From the NCBI GenBank assembly GCA_964036315.1, contig OZ038496.1:13178883-13242882 (forward strand): a stretch of 64,000 nucleotides of DNA, in the 5' to 3' direction. This document shows positions 20,112 through 30,839 of the stretch, one piece after another. Positions within the stretch are counted from its first letter, which is position 1. Every line of letters begins with the position of its first letter. The notes below the pieces were generated by a model. That model searched no databases. It was not told the origin of the DNA and was given only the letters and a program-made list of their open reading frames with translations. Origin of the DNA: Acanthosepion esculentum (Eukaryota; Mollusca; Cephalopoda; Sepiida; Sepiidae). The position numbers were made by a program, and so were the translations under genes.

Positions 20112-20925
20112 AAGGCTATATCACATTATAAAATACCGGTTCCCGTACGATCACCGAAGTTAAGCAACGTCGACACTGGTCAGTACCTAGTTGGGTGACT
20201 GCTTGGGAATTCAAGTTGCTGTAAGCTTGGATGTGTGAATGGTATAAAGGACTTACCACCATATTATATTGAAACACCAGTTCTCGTTTGATCACCGAAG
20301 TTAAGCAATGTCGAGCCTGGTCAGTACCTAGAAAGGTGACCGCTTGGTAATACAAGTTGCTGTAAGCTTGGATGTGTGAATGGTATAAAGGACTTACCAT
20401 AATATTATATTGAAACACCAGTTCTCGTTTGATCACCGAAGTTAAGCAATGTCGAGCCTGGTCATTACCAAGTTCGGTGACTGCTTCGGAATACAAGTTG
20501 CTGTAACTTTGGATGTGTGGATGGTATATAGGTCTTGCCACCATAGTATATTGAAATACCAGTTCTCGTATGATCACCGAAGTTAAGCAACGTCGAGCTT
20601 GGTCAGTACCTGGATAGGTGACCGCTTGGGAATACCAGGTACTGTAAGCTTGAATGTGCGATGGGGTAATGATAATGGCTCAGAATTATTAATAGGATAG
20701 CCGAGTTCCAATTCCAGTTGGGTTCGTTATATTCTATATTATATTGATTATACCATTAGGAAAGGCATGAATCCACCTCTTCTACACTCAGTAATGAGTT
20801 AATTATTAAAACTTGTAACACTAAATCATTATTATCTGAAAAGAAATTCTTACAATCTAAAAAATATTTTCTGGCTTTAAATAACCTGCAAAGCTGTAAA
20901 AAAACAATCAGCCAGTCAATGACAT
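20112..20925 (+). mobile_element. SINE B: four tandem 5S-rRNA-like heads plus tRNA-like module
   Basis: Four units end in CTGTAAGCTT or a variant at 20228, 20369, 20510 and 20651, an exact 141-bp period. Each resembles 5S rRNA from GATCACCGAAGTTAAGCAAC through GGTCAGTACCTGGATAGGTG and GACCGCTTGGGAATACCAGG, including the internal Pol III promoter region. The last unit is followed by a tRNA-like module (GGTAATGATAATGGCTCAGA, GAGTTCCAATTCC) and a body with AAAGGCATGAATCCACCTC. Mutations in every unit argue against functional 5S rRNA genes. Because 141 is divisible by 3, a 153-codon open frame appears on the minus strand; it is an artefact. Confidence 0.9.
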
Positions 20926-21279
20926 GTGGTTTATACTACCATTATTCTGAGCGGATGTTAGTTACAGTTTCTGGATGAGAACGCATAATCCGGTGCTTGA
21001 ACGTCATTTATAGAGTTGCGACTTTTGATTGGCTGACAAGTATATGTCGACGCATGCGCAGTTGTTCATAACTATGAAAATCCTTGCAAAAGGTTTCTAT
21101 TCTTTAGAAAGAACAAATTTTAGCAATATTAAAATTCTTTCTTCTTTTTTTTTTTGACAGTGAATATTACCAATGTTAGTATGAAAAAAATTACCAAACT
21201 GTATGACTTATTTAACTGTATTTTTATTATTTCAAAGCAATAGGTAGATAAAAAATAAAATGTAACGTAAACACACATA
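20926..21279. other. No recognised feature
   Basis: AT-rich flank of the Tc1 element. Confidence 0.5.
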
Positions 21280-22543
21280 CAGGAGTTGGACAAAATAATT
21301 GAAACACTTGTTAAATTCAAAGAAAATTTATTTAATAAGGAGTTGGTCCTCCTTTAGCCTCACATACAGCTTTAATACGTCTAGCAATGGAATCATACAG
21401 CTTCCTGACTTCATCCAGAGAAATTTTCAGTCATTCTTCCATTAACACCTGCTCCAGCTCTTTAAGACACGATGGTGGAGGATAGTGGTTCCTAACTTGT
21501 TGCTTCAAAATCCACCATAAATGTTCAATAATATTGACATCTTGAGATTGGGGAGGCCACTCCATGTGTTCTAGCTCACTTTCATGCTCTTCATACCAAT
21601 TCTTAACCACTCGAGCGATATGTATTGGAGCATTATCATCTTGGAAGATGCAGTCACCATCAGGGAATAAAGTCTGGGCCATTGGATGAACATGATCTCC
21701 CAAAATGTTCAGGTAATCTTTGCTGTTGATTCTGCCATGTAGGGCAACTATTGGATTGAGACATTTTTATGATATGGCGGCCCAAACTATCACTGATCCA
21801 CCTCCATGCTTCACTGTTGGAAGAAGGCAGTCAGGGTTGTAAGCTTCTTTGGGCTGCCTCCACACATAAACTCGCCCTGAAGTTGGGAAAAGAGAAAAAC
21901 TGGACTCGTCTGAGAATATGACTTGCTTCCATTGGTCTGCAGACCAAGCATTGTGATCTCTGCACCACTTCAACCTTTTCTGAATGTTGTGAGTGGAGAG
22001 AAGAGGTTTCCTTACGGCGGCTCTTCTATGATATCCAACCTTATGGAGCTCACGACGAACGGTTTTAGTAGAAACTGGACTATTCAGATGTTTATTCAAC
22101 TCAGCAGTCACTTTGGCCACAGTAGTCTGATGATTTTTTGCCATATTGCGTTTCAATGCACGTCGGTCCCTGTCAGTAAGTTTGCAAGTCCGACCCGAAT
22201 TGCTATGGTAGCTTGAGGTTTTGCCCTGTTTCTCAAATTGCGTCATAGTTCTTGATATGGTAGCTCTTGAAAAACCAAACAGTTCAGAAACCTTAGTCAT
22301 CGAGGCTCCTGCCATGCGAGCTCCAACAATTTGCCCTTTTTCGAACTCGGAGAGGTCACGCATTTAGCTTAAATTTTACTAAATTCTAAAAATAAATAAG
22401 ACGAAGTAAATTAGATAAATAAACGTATTTACAATAGATATAAACTGCAATTATGAATTTTTAGTTAAAGTTCTTAATATAATAGGTCTTTGAAATATAG
22501 GAGTGGAATTTGCATCTGTTCCAATTATTTTGTCCCACCCATG
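21280..22543 (-). mobile_element. Tc1/mariner element of the DD36E type
   Basis: Terminal inverted repeats start CAGGAGTTGGACAAAATAAT at 21280 and, on the other strand, CATGGGTGGGACAAAATAAT at 22543. Both are flanked by TA (21278-21279 and 22544-22545), the expected target duplication. The 1264-bp element contains a single transposase gene on the minus strand. A truncated relative lies at 5219-5565. Confidence 0.92.
21332..22363 (-). pseudogene. Tc1-like DD36E transposase with two in-frame stops
   Basis: The frame is continuous from MRDLSEFEKGQIVGARMAGA to GGPTPY and would be 343 residues, a normal Tc1 length. Residues 1-50 form a helix-turn-helix (SMTKVSELFGFSRATISRTM) and about 55-110 a second one. 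The catalytic residues are D152 (IFSDESSF), D243 (QDDNAPIH) and E280 (NIIEHLWW). Thirty-six residues lie between D243 and E280, where classical Tc1 has 34. That spacing defines the DD36E group known as Incomer. Codon 199 is TAA and codon 311 is TGA (a TGG in the 5.3-kb copy), with no frameshift, so inactivation is recent. The enzyme would cut at the terminal repeats and insert at TA. Confidence 0.92.
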
Positions 22544-22639
22544 TATGTCATAACACCGGATTTATTCAACCCGTTACAGAGAGTTTGTCCTTAGAAAGCG
22601 GGTAGCCTACCAGGATTTATTGCTGACGTGCACAATATT

Positions 22640-23400
22640 AACAATGTACCATATTCAGATGAAACTGTGTTGATGGGAGACACAAAGGAAAACTGCGGGA
22701 GAAGATAGTAAAGGAAAGCAAGAAGAAAGGACTAATGACAACTGGAAGAAGCCAGAATGTTAGGAAAATCATAAGCTTAAGATGTGAACGACGAAATGGA
22801 GGTGTCAACATCAAACAAGGAGAGAAGTTTAAGTATCAGAAAATTGTTACAAAAGACAGAGGAAAATACGACATTGAAATCCAAATGTGACGTGAAATAG
22901 CAAAAGATGCCTATCCAAATCTAAGCAAAGTACTGAGAATCAGGACAATCTTTGTTAGTAGCAAAGAAAAGACTGCTGAACTGTTATGTCATATCAGTTC
23001 TCGAATGCTGGACTGTCTCCTCACAGATCAATGGAAACCTGGAGGCGACAGAAATGTTGTTCTACAGAAGGATGCTGGGAATACCACGGACGGGGTGCAT
23101 AAACATGAATAACTTTAGAGGTAAATGGAAACCAAAGGGACACTTGCACTTAAAATCAGAAACAGAAAGCTGAAATTTGTTGGATATATAACGAGGATGC
23201 GGTCTTGGAGAATTTGACACTCCCAGAACATGTCGAAGAGGAAAGGGGCGAGGGAAGGCAAGTGACGATCTTGTGTGAATGGATGGCTGAACGAGGGGGT
23301 AGAAGGCTGGCCAAAAGGACAACGTTTCTAAGGGCTAGAAAGGATAAGATCTTGAGGGGAACTATGATCGCTATGTCCTGAAGGGACACGGCATATAAAA
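22640..23400 (+). pseudogene. RTE-like reverse transcriptase relic
   Basis: Plus-strand translation in several frames gives YSDETVLMGDTKEN (a decayed YADDTVL palm box), KFKYQKIVTKDRGKYDIEIQ, REIAKDAYPNLSKVL, KRLLNCYVISVLECWTVSSQ, LEATEMLFYRRMLGIPRT and RKLKFVGYI-like codons. These appear in the order expected for the palm, thumb and C-terminal part of RTE/BovB-type retrotransposons. The end TGTCCTGAAGGGACACGGCA is the usual C-terminus of this family and recurs at 38030 and, inverted, at 41230-41780. Stops and frameshifts make it non-functional. Confidence 0.8.
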
Positions 23401-23551
23401 GATGAACAAACTATAGCCAATAGGGATGTGAATATAGCGTAATGTGTGTAACTGCTTTAAAAAATTTATAACTTTATTTCTGGACATAAAATGTTTAAAA
23501 ACTAATTAATCGTCAATATCTGTGATTTTTCAGCTATTTTCATTTTTTACT

Positions 23552-23815
23552 GAGATTTGTATATATAATAATGTATAATATAAATATAATATAATATAAA
23601 TGTAATATAATATAAATAAATATAAATAAAATATAAAATAAACATAATAATAATATAATTAATAATATAAGTAATATAAAATATACTAAATAATATATAA
23701 TACATAATATAATATATAATATAATATAATAATAGTATAATAAATAAATAAATATAAAAAAATATATAAATAATATAAATATAATATAATATATTATATA
23801 ATATATAATAATGTA
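23552..23815. repeat. AT-only (ATATAAT)n-like low-complexity tract
   Basis: About 260 bp built of TATAA, TATAATA and TAAATA words, with no G or C for long runs. Apparent isoleucine- and tyrosine-rich frames are artefacts. Confidence 0.9.
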
Positions 23816-24116
23816 TATTTGGGCAAAAACCTTTTTTAAACATATTTTGTTGCATATGAAAAAAAAGGGAAATTTGATTAATTTTTTATGAATGTTATTT
23901 TTTATTTTTCAAACATGGTCAGCATGCAGTGGCCATGGTCATAGTTGATATCATTGAGTGCTGGCTTTTTCTTTTTTTATTATTAATAATAAAAAAGAAA
24001 AAGGAAACACTCATTAATTTATTGAACATTTGGGCAATCTTTAAACATTCTATGTCTAGAGAAGAAAATACTTGTATGAATACAAGAAAAACTGAATAAA
24101 AAGTTTAATCCCAATA

Positions 24117-24495
24117 CCTTGCCTGTCATCTTTAGTAAAGTTCGTGTGCACTTTAAAAAATTTATAACTTTATTTGTATTTGCGATAGAAATAATCTGTA
24201 AAAATGTTATAAAGTTTAATGTACCTAGTTTTAAGTATAGATAAAATAACTAATGTGATTTCAGGCATTACTGTAAATCAGTTGGCAAATGTTTTCCGTG
24301 AACTGCAAAATCGTATTACCCTTTGTATTGCTAATGAAGGAGGACATGTGGAAACTTAAATAAAATTTCAATAAAACCTTACAAAATATAGATTTACTTC
24401 TTTCTAATCCTTTTTACAAATTATTTCTATCGCAAATACAAATAAAGTTTTAATTTTTTTTAAGTGCACACGAACTTTATGATCACCCTGTATAG
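24117..24495. mobile_element. MITE with about 55-bp terminal inverted repeats
   Basis: The left arm 24139-24194 (AGTTCGTGTGCACTTTAAAA, GTATTTGCGATAGAAATAAT) is mirrored at 24419-24477 with few mismatches. The right outer end reads ATCACCCTGTATA, a common mariner-type terminus; the left outer end is eroded. No coding region. A partial relative (AAAAAATTTATAACTTTATT) sits at 23457. Confidence 0.75.
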
Positions 24496-25690
24496 CTCAC
24501 GCCATGTCCAAGAATATTTTTCGGAATTGCTTTTATCCTTTTAATCTAAAATAGACCTCATGCTCATCTTCCTCATCCTCCTTAAAATTAAAGTCATACA
24601 TTTGTGCAATCAATGTATTTAAAATAGCTTGTGGAAGTTTTGAAAGCTGAGAGCCGGTGTTAATGCTTAGCTTCATTTCTTTGTATCATACGGTTATTTG
24701 TAGGCATTTAAAATATTCAAACCTGCCCTAAAATTAAACTCATACATTTGCGCAATCATTTTATCAAAAATAGATTGCGAATGTTAAGAAACATTCAGTG
24801 CATATTTTAGCATAAGTTAATGCTAATTGCTTATTCACTTCGTGCTGCATCAACTTAAGTAGGATTTCATAGATACACTCTAGTTTCTGATAGTGGAGAA
24901 AACCTTTAATGTCACCTTTTATCCCTTGAAATTATCCTACACGTTTGTTTTTCTTCCCTTACACCTTCTTTCTTATTTATTCAATGTTTCTTATTTACGT
25001 CGTTTCATCTGTTGTTCTTTATCATTTCCTTTCTTTATTGTATCATGCATTTATCTCCCCTGTTTTTCTGGTGCATAAGATATAAACGAAACGCAGAAGC
25101 GAAATTTTTAGCCCAAGGTTTATTGCGATAATGCATCCCTTGTAAAAAAAATCGTTCTCACCTTGTTAAGAAGCTTATGATTTCAATCCAAATACATTTT
25201 TCTTTTTACAAAGTCTTTTAGAGGCTCGCATATCTTCGAAAAATATTGACTTCGTTATCACCTTACTGGAGGATTCTGTTCCTAAATGGAACACCCGCTT
25301 GGATTTTTGCTGACCCAATAACCTTTCTGTAAAAATAATCAGGTAAGTCGTTCAGTATGTGTGTTAATCTTTGAACGCATTTATCAGATCAGGTCACCAG
25401 CAGATAAGAAGATGGATCATTTTTTAAGGTACTTCTTTAAATACTACGGATATAGTTGTTGCAAACGAAAAAAAGAAAGAAAATCTGAAAGATATTTAGA
25501 TTCTCCATTGGACCCTATGATGGCGGTGGGAGGAAGGTAAAACCAAAAATATGGCTTGCACCTGGCACAAGAGTTAACCTGCTGATCCTTAAAGTTGGAT
25601 AGGACCAATATTAATCGAGGCGCTAGTAATAGTGTCAAAAACATGACTGGCGAGATTGGATGAATTGAATGAAGGATTATACCTATTCAG
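24496..25690. other. No recognised feature
   Basis: A possible duplication of CTTAAAATTAAAGTCATACA / CTAAAATTAAACTCATACAT at 24582 and 24730. Otherwise nothing recognised. Confidence 0.5.
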
Positions 25691-25714
25691 ACCACGTGAG
25701 GTTCGGAATAGATA

Positions 25715-25985
25715 TATCCTGTAGTTGGAGATTTGTCTCCATCTGTGCTGGTCAAACTCTCTACCTCCGGGTAGAGAGGATCTCCAGACGAGGCGATGCC
25801 GAATGGCAGAGTCTCGTCTCGGTAAACAACTACCAGACCCCGTTTTATACAGGGTCTACGGGGAATTTTTGCCCGAGCCTACGGGCTCGGATACCCCACA
25901 TTAAATTAATTCGGCCTTGTGCCACATCTGACCGCATGGGGTGGTTGGTAGCTATCCTACAGTTGGAAATTTATTGTGGAATTCT
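25715..25985 (+). repeat. Stem-rich structured repeat S, copy 1
   Basis: At least four hairpins occur in order: CTCTCTACC/GGTAGAGAG (25759-25780), GACGAG...CTCGTC with inner TGCC/GGCA (25788-25819), GGTA/TACC (25822-25835), and CCGAGCC/GGGCTCGG (25874-25892). The last is enclosed by GGGG/CCCC, and GACCC/GGGTC (25837-25857) is a further stem. A 3' tail TTCGGCCTTGTGCCACATCT follows at about 25910. The copy at 33995-34235 keeps the stems with compensating base changes. No tRNA or 5S promoter is visible. See findings. Confidence 0.7.
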
Positions 25986-26165
25986 CTTGACTCACTTCTA
26001 GCAGTTGACTACTACTTCTACGCGCCGCTGGCGAATCTTATATGTGTTGTTCTTGTCCTAAGTATTATCGTTCATTACCAACCTTCGTTTGATTATTCTA
26101 TTCAGTTACCTTCCTTAGGTAACAAAAATTATTAAAAATGATCATTGCGTTTAGTATAAAAATAT

Positions 26166-26472
26166 AGACTGTCTGTAGGCGTTGTTTTTTTTTCAAGTAA
26201 TTGTACGTTGTATCCGAGCACTGTAAGGAAAAAGCGTGAATTTGTAAACAGTGACTATATTTGCTAATAATGCAAGACTCTCCTAACCGATTGAGTTCTC
26301 TAGGTCACTGACGTGTTTATGAAAATGTAATACGCAAAGATTCACTTTGCTCTCTGCCTAGGGGTTAGAATCTCCGGCTGATGCCAAATCGGTCGGGTTT
26401 CGGTCCCGGCTTGAGGCGATCGGGTGTGTCTCGCCACACTGACAGCCACACTGATGAGCTGTCTGAGGATTA

Positions 26473-26475
<3 letters not shown>
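26166..26475 (+). mobile_element. SINE D / candidate retrozyme locus 2 (tail-head-hammerhead relic)
   Basis: It begins GACTGTCTGTAGGCG, equivalent to the sequence just around the hammerhead cleavage site of locus 1. It continues through the tail (AATTTGTAAACAGTGACTAT), the tRNA-like head (GGGGTTAGAATCTCCGGCTG, B box GGGTTTCGGTCCC), and CCACACTGATGAGCTGTCTG at 26446-26465. The hammerhead here lost the segment holding stem II 3' strand and GAAAC, apparently by deletion between CTGT repeats. Distance between the two CTGTCTG words is 290 bp, about one unit. A TA microsatellite follows at 26475. Confidence 0.7.

Positions 26476-26522
<47 letters not shown>
26475..26522. repeat. (TA)n microsatellite
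   Basis: About 48 bp of TA directly after SINE D locus 2. Confidence 0.95.
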
Positions 26523-26525
<3 letters not shown>

Positions 26526-26605
26526 GAAATATAGTCTTAAAGTGTGCTATATTTATGGGATAAAGTGCTCAATATCAGAGATAGAGCGTGTGTAAATATA
26601 AAAGT

Positions 26606-26722
26606 GAACATAGAAGTCAACACTTAGAGGCGACAGTCTGTTTCATGCTAGATGAATCGTGGCCTGACGTTTGCATCGAGCATGAAACAGACTGTCGCCT
26701 CTAAGTGTTGACTTCTATGTTC
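26606..26722. repeat. 44-bp perfect inverted repeat with hammerhead-like half
   Basis: Arms 26606-26649 and 26679-26722 are perfect reverse complements (GAACATAGAAGTCAACACTT ... ), with a 29-bp loop. On the plus strand the loop and right arm read GTGGC-CTGACGT-TTGCATCGAGCAT-GAAACAGACTGTC-GCCTC. That gives a hammerhead-like core with one core mismatch (final A of CTGANGA is T), a 3-bp stem II, a 4-bp stem III (ACAG/CTGT with one loop base), a GTC triplet and a short imperfect stem I. A TA microsatellite follows. Confidence 0.7.
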
Positions 26723-26723
26723 C

Positions 26724-26728
<5 letters not shown>

Positions 26729-26776
<48 letters not shown>
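26729..26776. repeat. (TA)n microsatellite
   Basis: About 48 bp of TA, a few bases from the palindrome. Confidence 0.95.
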
Positions 26777-26778
<2 letters not shown>

Positions 26779-27759
26779 TACTCGTTTGGAAAAACCTTAG
26801 ATGTTTCGGCTTGTGATTGAACAAACCAATGCCCAAGGAAAAATGAGGGATAAAAAAGAAAGAACTAAGAACATGAAATTGAGGCGAAAACAATCGTCCA
26901 GAATTCAAGCCCAGAGTCCAAGAAAAAAAACAACAACTCCAAATCGAGTAAAAATAACTACGTAAAGTGCTCAATACACTAAGTAGAGCAAACCTAATAT
27001 AGACCTAAAGAGCCAGGTAAACCTACACTTGTGAATTCGTAAATAGTATTGGTTATCTGTAAATTACAGAGAACCAATATTATCTATGAATTCACATGTC
27101 CCATAAGGAACTGTGTTCGTGACCAATCCAAATTCGTGAATAATTATATATGTAGGACGCATATTTTCTATGACAATTTCTCGGACATTCAGGCCGGTAA
27201 ATGTTGTTAATACTGTTTATTATAAAACAGAGCATTTACTTAAATATTTGTGTCTATAAAAAAGAATGTATAAACATAAAAAATGTCTTAAAAGCATGGT
27301 AGATTATTATATCGTGTTTGTTGCTTTTATTCTCATTTTCCTTTGGGTTTTTTTGGAAGGTTTTTAATTGTTTAGGGTTGTCTTTTCGTTCTTAGTGTGT
27401 GGTTTTATAAATCGAATCCTAAAGAACGGATGTCATTGTCTGGTCTTATTTATACAAACCTCACACAAAATAGCCTTCTTGGTGGTGATCTATACTACTC
27501 AAGTATTAAATGCGAATTAGTAGCTGACTAAATGCACGCACATAGAACTTGAATACGTCTCCTGGAATAAAAGAAACCTAAGAGAATGTAGTTCCCTCGA
27601 GGAAGGAAGATGTGTCTCTTCTGTGACAAATGGAAACTGTGCATTAGTTGAAAGGTTTTGCATGCGTCGAAGTTGTGTTTGAAAGTTTCACTGAAGAATT
27701 ATGTCGGTAAGGAAATGATTTGTGAAAGCAGATATACTTCGTTCGTTGGGAATGAAAGA
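26777..27759. other. Unrecognised; one imperfect hairpin
   Basis: 27032-27100 holds an imperfect inverted repeat (GTGAATTC...TATTGGTT / AACCAATA...GAATTCAC). Nothing else recognised. Confidence 0.45.
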
Positions 27760-28729
27760 AAGAGACGGAATGAAGTGGAAACGAAAAGAAAGAAAGAAAG
27801 AAAGAGACAGAGAGAAAGGAAAGAACAGATGAGAAAATGAAAAGAAAGAAAGAGGGGAAAGAAAGTACAGATGAGAAAAGGAAAAGAAAAAAGAAGGAAA
27901 GAAAGAAAGAAAGAAAGAAAGAAAAGAGAAAGAACAGATGAGAAAAGGAAAAGAAGGAAAGGGGGAAAGAAAGAAAAGATGATAAAAGGAAAAGAAAGAA
28001 ACAAACAAACAAACAAACAAATAAAATGCGAGAAAAATGGAGATATTTTTCAGACTGACTGACAAAGGCAAAAGAATAAAAGCAAGAAATGAAAAAAGGG
28101 AAAAAAGGAAAGAATAAAAGCAGTAACGAAAATGACGTGAAAAAAGTAAAAGAAAGAAAGACAAAAAGAAAGAAAGAACAGATAAGAAAAGTAAAAGAAA
28201 GAAAAAAGAAAGAAAGAGAGAGAGAAAGAAAGAAAGAAAGAGATAAAAAACAGATGAAAAATGAAAAGAAAGAGAGAGAGAGAAAGAAAGCAAGAAATAA
28301 AAAACAGATCAAAAATGGAAAAGAAAGACAGAAAGAGGAAAGAATAGATGAGAAAGAAAGAAAGAAAGAAAGAAAGAGGAAAGAAAGAAAGGACAGATGC
28401 GAAAAGAAAGAAAGAAAGAAAGAAAAGGAATGGCAGTATGAAATAATGACACAAAGAAAGAAGGCAGACTGAGAGGAAGGAAGAATGAAAGAAAAGTAAT
28501 GGAAATATGAAATAATGACAGAAAGAAAGAATGAAAGCGGGAAACGAAAAAGGGTTGAAAGAGTAAAATCGAATAAGAAAAGAAATAAGGAAAATAGCGT
28601 GAAATAAAGTAAAAGAAAGAAAGGAAGAAAGAAAGAAAGAAAGAAAGAATAATAGAAAGGATAAAAAGAAATAGAGAAAGTAAATAAAGATGCGACATAA
28701 CGAACACTAAGTGAAAGAGAGAATACGTA

Positions 28730-28760
<31 letters not shown>

Positions 28761-28770
28761 AAGTAAAAGG
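27760..28770. repeat. About 1-kb polypurine (GAAA)n tract
   Basis: The plus strand is almost entirely A and G for a kilobase, built of GAAA/GAAAGAAAGA words with scattered interruptions. The very long phenylalanine/serine/leucine-rich minus-strand frame (378 codons) and several overlapping ones are by-products of this composition. Confidence 0.95.
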
Positions 28771-29490
28771 AATTATTCAAGTCGACAAAACAAGAAAGAA
28801 AATCCGAGTTTATTCACATTTATGCTTACACCAACGAATCGATAATGAAACTATTGATTGACTTCGATCTTTTCTTCAGGGAATGAAACCTGAATAAATC
28901 TTAAAAGAAAACAATCCCCCACCCAACTTCCCCAGCAATGTTTAGGATTAGAGAAAGAGAGTAACTTTTGCACACAGTGAAAACCCCCATAGCTAACAAT
29001 TTGACACCCTTATATCTTTCGGTAAATGCAATACCCCTCACATATCCACGGTTTCGTTTTTCTCCGTTTTCATTTAGCCACGGTCAACATGAGAAATAAA
29101 TAATCCCGAAGTTATACTCAATAATGGTATAAGAGCCGGAAAACTGGTAATTTCGATGTCCTAAAATGAAGCCATAAAGTTTTTCCCTTAATTGAAAAAG
29201 CGAAATTCTTGACTTAATAATAAAAGAAAACGTCGTATGTTGACGTTGCTGAGATCTAAAGATCGGAACGAATCCTCCATCAGTATTCCTTTTATTTGCC
29301 ATATCCTTTGAGGACATATGCGACAATGGGTCTCCACAGCTTCCTATCCTTTCCTTCTATAGGAAGGTCTCGATTTGACGGGACTATTTAAGAACATGAC
29401 TCGAGTTTTTAGGTTTATGTTGTGGTTTTGTAGAAATTTGCGGTGCTGGGCGAAGCTATACCTAACACAGTCTATTCTCATCTTCTATAC
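28771..29490. other. No recognised feature
   Basis: 29320-29375 contains GTCTCCACAGCTTCCTATCC, similar to the RTE-related repeat unit at 41250. Otherwise nothing. Confidence 0.45.
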
Positions 29491-29499
29491 TAAAGTTGT

Positions 29500-30135
29500 T
29501 ATAACTGATCTATACGCCGTAGTTACCTCGATTTAGACAAGCACTCCATAGACACTGAAGTCAACAGACGGATCGGACGAGCTGCCATTACGTTTGCCAG
29601 GCTGACCTCGAATGTGTGGGAGAACAAAAAGCTTACAACGAACACCAACATTGCAGTCTATAGGACATGCGTCGTCAGAGTGCTGCTTTACGGCAGCGTT
29701 ACTTGGAGTTTCTACTCCAGACAGGAGAGACGCCATAGCGCCTTTCATCTTCGCTGTCTGATCATCAGTTGGTCTGACCGTATCAGCAATGCCATAATTC
29801 TCACACAGGCCCAGTTACCCTACTTATAAGCCCTTCTCCAACAGCCCCGACTCCGCTGGCTTGGACATGTACATCGTATTCCCGATGGGAGGATTCCTAT
29901 GGTCCTTCTGTACGGAGAACTAGGCACCGGCAAGTGGCACGAGGGCGATATCATCTTTGCTTCAAGTACGTCTCAAAAGAGACATGAAGACGATGAGTAT
30001 GGACATTAAGAGGTGGGAAGACGTCGCCAACGACCGCTTACGCTGGAGACACGATTTACACCGAGGGCTGGAGTAAGTAGAGGAGAAAAGAAGACTTGCC
30101 ACCGAGTACAAACGTGCTCGACAGAAAGGAAACAG
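29500..30135 (+). pseudogene. Non-LTR reverse transcriptase C-terminal relic
   Basis: Plus-strand codons give EVNRRIGRAAITFARLTSNV, WENKKLTTNTNIAVYRTCVV, VLLYGSVTWSFYSRQERR and FHLRCL-ISWSDR. After frame changes come QRPRLRWLGHVHRIPDGRIP and, near 30015, WEDVANDRLRWRHDL. This is the thumb and C-terminal region of a common invertebrate non-LTR family, distinct from the RTE copies elsewhere in the window. About five residues are deleted between HLRCL and ISWSD, and stops are present. Confidence 0.8.
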
Positions 30136-30214
30136 TGCGACATCGGGGAAGAGTGTTTTCACATTCATCAGTTGCAATCAAGTTATGGCAGTACAGCAAT
30201 CTGTTATGACAGTA

Positions 30215-30375
30215 TAGGCTCACATTGCACTCTATTATGGCTGTACAGGCCCACTTTGCACTCTATTATGGCTGTACAGGCCCACTTTGCACTCTATTGT
30301 GGCTGTACAGGCCCACTTTGCACTCTATTATGGCTGTACAGGTCCACTTTGCACACTATTATGGCTGTACTAGCC
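30215..30375. repeat. 31-bp minisatellite, five units
   Basis: Unit CACTCTATTATGGCTGTACA followed by GGCCCACTTTG, five nearly identical copies. Confidence 0.95.
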
Positions 30376-30459
30376 CAAACGGGAATCAATCCGGTGTGGG
30401 CCTGCACTGCCATAACAGATACTGCACCGCCATCAGTAGCTTAGGCATAACTCTTTGGG

Positions 30460-30835
30460 TGCAGATCCAAGGTTTCCCGAAACTGATGGATGCCACACAT
30501 ACACTATTTACTTGTTCGAACTTTCTATTGTTCGAACTGTTGTCCTCATCTTTATTGTCTTATTCAAGATGTTTCTACCCTTGTACGCTCCGACCTTCTT
30601 CAGGTGATATAGGTTGGAATTTCGAACCGAACCTTTTATTTAGACCACGGAGGTGGAATGTTCGAGTTCCATGTGCTATGCCTTTTTTGGATATCTCAAT
30701 TGCAGTTATTTCCCTTTAGTAATTCAACTTTTCCGCGTTTTTCTTCACCTCTGCCGTGGCCAGGTATTGAACTCACAAGTCTTTGGGTGAAGTCACTGGA
30801 TTATTTCAACCAACGCTTTTATCCAATGGGCCATG
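30460..30835 (-). mobile_element. tRNA-derived SINE C, minus orientation
   Basis: The head lies at about 30830 (GGCCCATTGGATAAAAGCGT on the minus strand), body GGCATAGCACATGGAACTCG, then CACCTGAAGAAGGTCGGAGC and tail. The GAAAC part is mutated to AGAAAC and the stem is weakened. Confidence 0.8.
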
Positions 30836-30839
30836 TGAA

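Noticed and set aside
20112..20651. Cluster of 5S rRNA genes
   Set aside because: Every unit has many substitutions in conserved 5S positions, the last is fused to a tRNA-like SINE body, and other loci show the same fusion as single dispersed copies.
27644..28780. 378-codon open frame, minus strand
   Set aside because: It is a phenylalanine/serine/leucine-only product of the polypurine tract, with equally long frames overlapping in other phases.
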